Source: Rhizopus sp. PT2906
Taxonomy: Eukaryota > Mucoromycota > Mucoromycetes > Mucorales > Rhizopodaceae
Assembly: GCA_025529335.1 (NCBI GenBank)
Contig: JAMYHX010000019.1
Span: 124,001-188,000 of the forward strand
Direction of reading: 5' to 3'
Length of the DNA: 64,000 nucleotides
Every line of letters starts with the position of its first letter. Positions within the stretch are counted from its first letter, which is position 1. The notes below the pieces were generated by a model. The model did no database searches. It was not told the DNA's origin and saw nothing but the letters and a program-made list of their open reading frames with translations. The position numbers and the translations under genes were made by a program. Positions 56,966 through 64,000 of this stretch are shown here, piece after piece.

Positions 56966-57349
56966 ATGTATGTCCTAGAAGAGCATAATGACATTGACAA
57001 GCTGTCCTTACGTTTGTCCAACCTTATTCATGAAGCAAATAAAGCCATAAGACAAGAGAGACAGCCTATAAAGCGAAGACTAAAGCCCATGGTGCAGGCA
57101 AAGCAGCACGATCAATTAACACACTCCTTCAATCGTCTCAACACCTCTATAGCGGAGGTTCGTGATCTTTCCCGAGGACTAACATCTATCCGACAAGTTG
57201 ATATATTGCTTTTACTCTTATGCGTGCCACTATTACATATACCATCCACTATTGTTTCTCTCCTGCTCGATCTCGTTTCTTTTCAAGATGAACACTCGGG
57301 GCTCATCTGGATCCTTCTTCTGGGATTATCTCTTTTTATCATCAACTGA
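56966..57349 (+). CDS. Small two-helix membrane protein, unknown
   Basis: Single exon, 127 residues. Residues 1-75 are basic and helical (LSLRLSNLIHEANKAIRQER, RLNTSIAEVRDLSRGL), followed by two hydrophobic segments (VDILLLLLCVPLLHI with IVSLLLDLV, and GLIWILLLGLSLFII) that would anchor it as a C-terminal hairpin. No family recognised. It follows the AAA ATPase on the same strand 200 bp downstream with its own ATG in good context (AAAATGT). Could be tail-anchored. Confidence 0.55.
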   Translation: MYVLEEHNDIDKLSLRLSNLIHEANKAIRQERQPIKRRLKPMVQAKQHDQLTHSFNRLNTSIAEVRDLSRGLTSIRQVDILLLLLCVPLLHIPSTIVSLLLDLVSFQDEHSGLIWILLLGLSLFIIN

Positions 57350-57546
57350 AGGAACAGACTGAAGGAACAGTCATACGTAAAAGACCAAAATCTGTTAGTC
57401 TACCTATCAGGAACAGCATGAAGCCGATAATAGAACAACGAAGATACTCACTGTGACAGAGTCTATATGTTTATATTTTATTACAAATTTAATAAATACA
57501 AGGAATGCAAAATTCTACAATCTAATACACACAGCCGTCTAGTTGT

Positions 57547-57575
57547 GTATATATATGTGTATATATGTGTGTGTG
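57547..57575. repeat. TG/TA microsatellite
   Basis: Alternating GTGTATATATGTGT units immediately 3' of ACH1. Simple repeat. Confidence 0.7.
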
Positions 57576-57581
57576 TACGAT

Positions 57582-59390
57582 TTACCAAGAGTCAATCTTC
57601 ATGGTGCCATTTTCTAATAAATTAGTGTGCATCTTGAAAACCTTATCGAGCATGTGGGGTTCATGACCTCTACCGGCAGCGAGACACTTCTTAGTGGCCA
57701 TATCAAGGTAGTCTTGAAGCAGAGGCTTGTATTCAGGGTGAGCACAATTGTCAATGATGACTTGAGCACGTTCGCGGGGAGAAAGGCCACGAAGGTCTGC
57801 CAAACCTTGTTCAGTAACAAAGACGTCCAAATCATGTTCGGTTTGATCGACATGGGAGACCATAGGTACGACACAGGACACACCATTGGGATCCTTCTTT
57901 GAAGGACGTGTGGAAGGAGAGTGCATGACACTGAGCTTGGCGTTACGAAGGAAATCACCAGAACCACCCAAGCCATTGAGCATACCAGAACCACAGACGA
58001 GAGTAGAGTTGGCGTGACCGTACATGTCGAATTCGACAGGCGTGTTCATGGCGATACAACCAAGACGACGAATGACTTCGGGAGAGTTGGAGACTTGTTG
58101 AGATCTCAACAAGAGTCTATCCTTATAGGTGGACCAATTGTTGTAAAATCGCTCAAAGCCTTCAGGTGAGAATCGAATGGAGGTGGCACTGGCAAACTGA
58201 AGCTTTTCGGAATCGAAAAATTCAAGAAAAGTGTCTTGTAATACTTCCGTAAATCTGATAAAAAAATTGAGTAAGAAAATCGTCCCCAAAAGAAAAAAAA
58301 AAAAAAAACTTACACTGTGACATTTTTGAAGGGAGACTTGGCCAAACCACCAATAACGGCGTTTGCGATGTTACCAATACCAGATTGAAGAGGCAACAAG
58401 TTCTCTGGGAGACGTCCATGTTTGACTTCGTGTTCAAAGAATTCAATAAGATGGTCAGCAATGGCTTGTGATTTAGCATCAGCAGGTGAGTTTGGACCAG
58501 TCATATCAGGACGGTTGCTCTCGACAACTGCGATTACTTTTTCGGTATCAATAGGGATGGCGGTCTATGTTATCAGGTTTCATATCAGTTTAATCTATGT
58601 TTTCCCCAAAAAAATAGAAAATTTTGAAAACTTACTGTTCCGATTCTATCCTCAGTATTCATGATAAGGTATGGTTTACGGTGAGGAGGAAGTGAGGACA
58701 TGGTGATATCGTGAAGACCTTCAAAGGAAGGGATACGTGTGTTAACTTCAATAATGATCTTGTCAGCCATTTGTATCAGTTCAGGTGTAGCACCTACAGA
58801 GGCACCAGGCACGATCCAGCCGTCTTCAGTGATTGCAGTTGCTTCGACAATGACAATGTCTAACTTGTTGTTATCCTTCTTATCCTTGGTATAATAACCT
58901 ACAAGCAATCATTGTTTAGTTCATGCAGTGCATGTGCGACTGTAACTTACCATAAACAAGATCTTGAGCAAACATGGAAAGATGCTTGTCAGCAAATCGG
59001 ATACGGCCTTCATTAATACCCTTCTTGATGTTTTTACCGACCTGATGAGGGTAACGACGGTCGATCATGTCCAATTGGGCCCAACGGTCTTCACATTCGG
59101 GACCAGAGGAGGCACCAACAAAGAGATTGAACTTCATTTTGCCTTGAAGGTTGTTCTTTTCAACATGGTCGGCTAAGGCAAGAGGAACCATTTTGGGGTA
59201 TCCGACACCAGTAAAGCCGGACCAACCGAGATATCTAAATAAGGGTCAGTTATGGATCATATAACAATAAACATGTCAAAACTTACTGTCCTCCTTTGAA
59301 GAATTGAAGGGTATCTTCAGGTTTCATGACCTTGTTTAAAAGTTGAGGTCGACGAACTCTTGACTTGAGTGCAGCGCTAACAGTAGCCAT
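57582..59390 (-). CDS. ACH1: Acetyl-CoA hydrolase / CoA transferase
   Basis: Five exons: 59287-59390, 58951-59234, 58636-58898, 58314-58564, 57582-58254; 524 residues, matching yeast Ach1 (526). Mitochondrial enzyme moving CoA between succinyl-CoA and acetate, important for acetate detoxification. Conserved blocks: GWSGFTGVGYPKMVP, VGASSGPECEDRWA, IVEATAITEDGWIVP, LQSGIGNIANAV, SGMLNGLGGSGDFLRNA, VFVTEQGLADLRGLSPRERA and CAHPEYKPLL. The N terminus MATVSAALKSRVRRPQLL could serve as a weak presequence. Stop at 57582-57584 after KIDSW. A TG-repeat microsatellite (57547-57575) lies just past the stop. Confidence 0.96.
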
Positions 59391-59541
59391 GATGAAAAAA
59401 GTGAAAAGATCAAAAAGATGATACGGGAAAAGAAGGGAAAAGGACGTATTTATATATTTCGTTTTGGCACCGGAGATCAAATAGGATAAACGATTTTACA
59501 GCAAGACAAAATGGGGGAGAGCAAAGTGTGGGGGAACAAGC

Positions 59542-60087
59542 ATGCGGGATAATCTTGATGATTGGGAGTCAGTTAATGTGGAGAATTTACAGACGATTAT
59601 TGCTCCGAAGATGGCAAAAGGTGATGACAGAAAGCTATGCACATGAAAGGTTCAACCGGATAATGGTTGAGGAGTAAGACAAATATCATTTTAGAAATAA
59701 GGTTCAAAAGCATTGATCTGCCTATGCTGAGTTTCAATTTTGTCGTTTTAGGATGACATCCGGATGGCGTTTCTATGGCAAATACCTTCTTCTTCTTGAA
59801 CCAAAACCAATTGAAATAAAGGTCAAGAAGGGTATGAATTTTTAAATTCAATTTGTTGACAAGTCGTTGTTTTTTCTTTGCTCTTTACAGATGGACAGGT
59901 CCCGGCTAAACGATTAAAGCAATACTATTTCTGGACATTTCAATGTCTGTGTCTACAAACGTAAATTAAAAAAGGACAATGGAACAAAGACTGTCATTAT
60001 AAACGGCACTCTTGGCTTAACAGACTCCAATCATTCAATGGCTCTTGAATACATTCAAGTAAAGATGAAGAATTCCTTTATGTTATA
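59542..60087 (+). pseudogene. Decayed gene divergent from ACH1
   Basis: Plus-strand pieces with coding character: 59542-59640 (MRDNLDDWESVNVENLQTII), 59753-59833 (GWRFYGKYLLLLEPKPIEIK) ending at a GTATGA donor, then after an intron-like stretch 59921-60087 in a frame that does not match (TISGHFNVCVYKRKLKKDNG, then TKTVIINGTLGLTDSNHSMA and a stop after MKNSFML). The exon phases cannot be joined without a frameshift, so I treat it as a pseudogene, or a gene whose junctions I have misplaced. No family recognised. Confidence 0.35.
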
Positions 60088-60655
60088 ATGACAAACAAAA
60101 GGGAAAACGCCTTATACATGAAATTCTTTTTAAATCCCTGGGAAAGCGGGGCAGTCTGTATCATGGAAAAAAGTATTTGTTCGTTTGTAATGATTGGTTC
60201 CACTATTTTCTGCATCGTATGACGCAAGTTTTACAAAACACAGCATTTTCAAAAAATAATGCAGTAATAATAACAAGTAAAAAACCAAAGTATCCTTTTT
60301 AAGATCTTTATGTTGATGCAGGAGGGAACAATGGCGAATAACGAGTCGCATAGAATGCACTCTATCTAAATAACAATTGAAGCTGTAGCCATCCATTACC
60401 TTTTATAGCAACAAGTGGAGCGAAGGATAGCCACTGATATTAAGAGATTTCCTTTGAATGGAGTGTGATGGTGAAATGAAAAGTGAATGTTTATACGTAT
60501 TCAATATCAGCCAATGCTTAGCAACAGAATGAAAATGTACATGTCAATTGTTCAAAGAAAAGAGTCTAGTGATAATATTTAAAGAGCGAGAAATAGTTTA
60601 TGCGGATTGTTAAATAATGGTATATACAAAGTCAGCCGTCGCTGTCTTTCTTTCT
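60088..60655. other. Intergenic spacer
   Basis: AT-rich; 3' flank of the permease gene. No gene supported. Confidence 0.45.
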
Positions 60656-62586
60656 TTAGGCTTCTACATTGCGAATAGGTCCAGTAAACCATTTACGACC
60701 TGATACCATATAAGCCAAAATAGCTAAACCAATAACAATAACAAATGGAACGATAGCAAAGTTCATATTTTCTGGCGTAACAGGATATTTCTAACAGACA
60801 GACATCAGTTTTACCCCCTTATGTTTCATGCAATAATATGACTTACTGTAGGTAATACAAATAATACAGAAGTAAAGACTATCCATATACAAGCAATTAT
60901 GCCTAATAAAAAGATATTTAAATGAGGTCACATCTATAGCCCAAAGCACTTACCACACGGAATTGAAAAACGACCCATATTGTATGGACCCCTTTCAAAT
61001 CTTTTTCTAGCCATTGTAATACGTAACCAAATAGGTATAAAGTAAGAAATATTGGCAGCAATCGTATTGATGGACACGATAGTTTCAAATGCCACATCAC
61101 TAAACAAGTATGGTATTCCTAATAGTGCAGCAAACGCGATATTGAACCAAACTGCATTCACAGGGACCTTATAAGGCGTCAACTTTGTTAGCCATTTAGA
61201 AAAGGGCATGGCTCCATCTCTTGCAAATGCATATGTCTGACGAGAGGATCCTACAACGACTGCTGCTCCACTATAAATCAAATAAAATGATTTATATCTG
61301 TATATTATATATGTAAAGGAAACAACTTACGCAAAGTACATTGCTACAATAATAATCACAAGAAACCACATGGTCCAGCCAATGCCTGTTCCATCCAAAA
61401 ACACTTGAGTGATAGCCATGGATGCTTGAGGATTCAGTATCTGCCGATCAAAATCTTGGATCATGAAAGCACAGGCAATCATAAGTACAGTACCTGCAAC
61501 CGCTGAAGTAGCGATCGCCATAACAATGCCCATAGGAGATCCACGTTGTGCTGACTTTGTCTCTTCGCTTACATGTGCAGCTGTATCATACCCATTTAGG
61601 GTAAATTGAGACTGCAGGAGGCCGATTAGCCAAGCAAAACCACTTGAATTAAATCCCGTGCCATCATAAACCTGCCCAAGTGCAAAAGAAGCTGAGGGCT
61701 TATTAGGAGTGAGAAGAAGCCCAACAATAATGATGAATAGGATGCCCATCAAGTGCCACCACACAGAAAGATTGTTAATCATTCCTGTATAACGAATTGG
61801 AAGACTGTTCATCGAACCATGAATGATTAAGATGGCAATAAAAACGGCATAATCAATAGCTGGAGTGGACTGGATGTCTGGATTAGTTACTGAAATGGCT
61901 GATACTAGGAACTGCGCCATACCAAGGTCAGCTGCAGAGATGGCGACAGAAAGACTTAGCCTAAAGTTGAAAGGCGTTATTATCGTGTGATGTCTACCTT
62001 TTAGCATGTATACCAATTAAAATAACCTTTTAAGTAGAGGGAATTTAGTATTAAATTAAATGTTTAATAAATATATCTCTTACCAACAATCCAGCACATA
62101 AACGGCACCCATTCTGCATCAGATAATTGTGCTGTCCAAAAATATAAACCGCCTGTTGTAGGGAATGCACTGCAAACTTGAGATGAAGAGTTAGTACGAG
62201 GTAATTACCTCTTTATCTATATCTTTACTTTCTGCTAAGCTACTGCCGATGGTTAATGTTAATAAAGCGACCAGAAGATAACCCCATATAGAGGCTGATG
62301 TACCACCGTTTATCAACGTCTCAGCCCACATCTTTACATGATTAGTGTCATGTCAAAAATAATGCTATTATTTCCTTACAGGTAGCAGTCCACTGAGTAC
62401 AGAACAACATCCAAATGAAATAGCGAAATTTGAGAATACAGATAATTGGCGGTTCAAGTCTTGTTTGTAACCTAGTCTAGCCAGCAATATTTCATCATCA
62501 ATGTATCTGCTGTTATTTTTCATTTCTGCTTTTTCACTTTTAAGAACTGCAGGATCTGGAGTTTGTATTAATATGTCCCAAACCAT
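60656..62586 (-). CDS. UGA4-like amino-acid/GABA permease
   Basis: Eight exons: 62380-62586, 62229-62331, 62084-62176, 62014-62026, 61331-61960, 60954-61270, 60847-60902, 60656-60790; 517 residues. Exon 4 is only 13 nt. Plasma- or vacuole-membrane transporter of the APC superfamily, amino acid/choline group, with about 12 helices. Marks: DEILLARLGYKQDLNRQLS, FSNFAISFGCCSVLSGLLP, GSSLAEICSAFPTTGGLYFW, GYDTAAHVSEETKSAQRGSPMG, SSRQTYAFARDGAMPFSKWL, PVNAVWFNIAFAALLG and FERGPYNMGRFS. GYDTAAHVSEET is diagnostic for the UGA4/HNM1 group. The substrate (GABA, polyamines, choline or other) cannot be decided from sequence. Confidence 0.93.
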
Positions 62587-64000
62587 TTCTAAAGTGGTTC
62601 TATCTCTCTCTGTGTGTGTATGTGTGTGTTTGTAAAGAATTAAAAGAAGTGATAAATGAAAAAAAGGGGTGTGGTTATTTATTCAAAACACATAAGAAAA
62701 GGATATCCAAGATCGAACAAAATGATTATATATAAATATAAATATTTACTGATAACAAATAGAAATCCTCCTTAACAATTATAGTGCTGCGTTCTCCTAA
62801 ACATCGTTTCTCCTTAAAGTAGATTTCCAAACAAAGAAGAAAATGAAAGGGGGTCAGGGGGATGAGTGGTTACTGCTCTTCTGTATTTCAATAACTTTTT
62901 TCTTACCATTATTTCAAAAACATCTGATACAGACAATAATAAACTTGCGTGCATGTATTAATAAAATATCCTGCAATGACTTCAACCTTGCATTGCTATG
63001 ATCAGATGGGAGTTATCTCAAAGATTTTATTAGAAAGAAATTCAGCATCAATAATATTATTTGTTTGTTGTACATAAAATAGTTTTGTTACAATAACACT
63101 TAACTAAACGCGCTTAATCCCACGCAACTTCACAAGTTTCCATTTGAACTTATTCAAATAGCATATTCTGTAATATTTCTCTAATCTGCCAATAATTATC
63201 AAAGAAACCTTGTACAACTAATAGAACTCTCGGTTATTCGTATAGACATACGTTCCTTGTTTCTAAAATATACTATATCCTTTTCTACTACAATCATGGC
63301 ATTTCCCTTATTGATCTTTGAAACATAATCTATTCAGCTATAAACCAATTATGCACTAGATTCATTCTGAAAAGACGGCGTCTAGTTTTATACGACAAAT
63401 AAAGGTAGAAAAGCTTTTAATTCCAACTGCAGCATCATCCAATGATAGATAATGTGAGCACAGTTATTTCTATACAGTATCACAAAGCCTAACTTCCTTT
63501 TAATTATCTCACAGTAGCACTTCTTACCATCATTAATTCAACCGAAATGGTTGAAAAAATAAAAAGATCAGTAAGCATTGTTTGTTTTTTTCCCTCTTGG
63601 CATCAAACTTATACATGTAAATTTGGTTTTATGGGCATCAACCTGTAACTATCCAGTCTATTCATAGATCTCCAATGCACTCAGCTTTCCCATATTTATC
63701 ATTCAGCCAAAGTATATTTTCTCTGAGAGTTCACTTTTTTATTCAAATAGTACGATATTCGACATTGACTGCGTTTTTCGTAGATAATTGTAATATTTTA
63801 GAATCGATTGATTGTATTTCTAGTACCTACATTACTTAAATATGGCATCCATTATTACTATAAGATCTGTTGCACCTTAATTGAGTGTGGTCAATTCAGT
63901 TCAGATACCTCAGCTTTTATCTAAAGTTCGACCACTATTTTTCAAAAAAGCATTTCTCCTCTTTCTCTCTCTTTATGTATTATCCTATTTCTTAACAAGG
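62587..64000. other. Right-edge region without a gene
   Basis: Starts with a TG/TC microsatellite in the permease leader (62602-62632), then AT-rich DNA. Only short frames, none convincing. Purine-rich AAAGGGGGTCAGGGGG at about 62846. Nothing else seen. Confidence 0.5.

Noticed and set aside
1..64000. tRNA genes
   Set aside because: No stretch with a convincing T-loop/B-box plus acceptor pairing was found by eye; a covariance search would be decisive.

Overview
The window is AT-rich fungal nuclear DNA. It has dense genes on both strands, introns of about 45-100 bp with GT...AG ends and CTAAC-like branch sites, and small multi-exon genes. The gene content (PPP1R37-like LRR protein, BRD8/Bdc1, a C1orf74-like protein, FYVE and C2 proteins, asparagine/glutamine homopolymers, a Tc1/IS630-type transposase relic) fits an early-diverging fungus of the Mucoromycota, most likely Mucorales. 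That placement is inference from gene style, not from a search. No rRNA, tRNA, CRISPR or bacterial feature was seen.

Layout. 1-2.0 kb: no confident gene. 2.0-8.1 kb: Old Yellow Enzyme, ribosomal protein eS24 (start codon alone in its coding exon), a Sel1-repeat protein, a five-exon C1orf74/DUF4504-like gene and a 32-residue CCHC zinc-knuckle ORF. 9.2-20.2 kb: a small split gene, a disordered protein with a YSR-like motif and KEN boxes, the tRNA CCA-adding enzyme, a FYVE protein, a PP1-docking LRR protein, a DCAF4-like WD40 protein and a C2 protein. 20.8-22.8 kb: a 2,060-bp element with perfect 31-bp terminal inverted repeats and TA on both sides. It carries an intron-containing gene that is not a recognisable transposase and has a PD-(D/E)XK-like motif. 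23.1-34.0 kb: a Q/G-rich protein, a RasGEF with a WxGY-repeat tail, BRD8/Bdc1 (NuA4), a 69-bp pogo-like MITE, a Tim17-family protein, NOC2 and a small mitochondrial protein. 34.0-35.9 kb: transposase relic. 35.9-37.2 kb: RhoGAP. 37.2-40.9 kb: gene-poor, broken coding pieces. 40.9-49.9 kb: secreted EF-hand protein, ELO elongase, REX1 exonuclease, RING protein, Nim1/AMPK-like kinase. 49.9-54.1 kb: gene-poor with dispersed repeats. 54.1-62.6 kb: mitochondrial AAA ATPase, a small membrane protein, acetyl-CoA hydrolase ACH1, a decayed gene and a UGA4-like amino-acid permease. 62.6-64 kb: nothing recognised.

Exon models were assembled by hand from donor/acceptor sites and reading phase. In each of the main models every exon length closes in frame, which is the chief internal support. 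The genes do not form a pathway cluster. They are ordinary housekeeping and signalling genes separated by islands of mobile-element debris. The most unusual object is the 20.8-22.8 kb element with its cargo gene.
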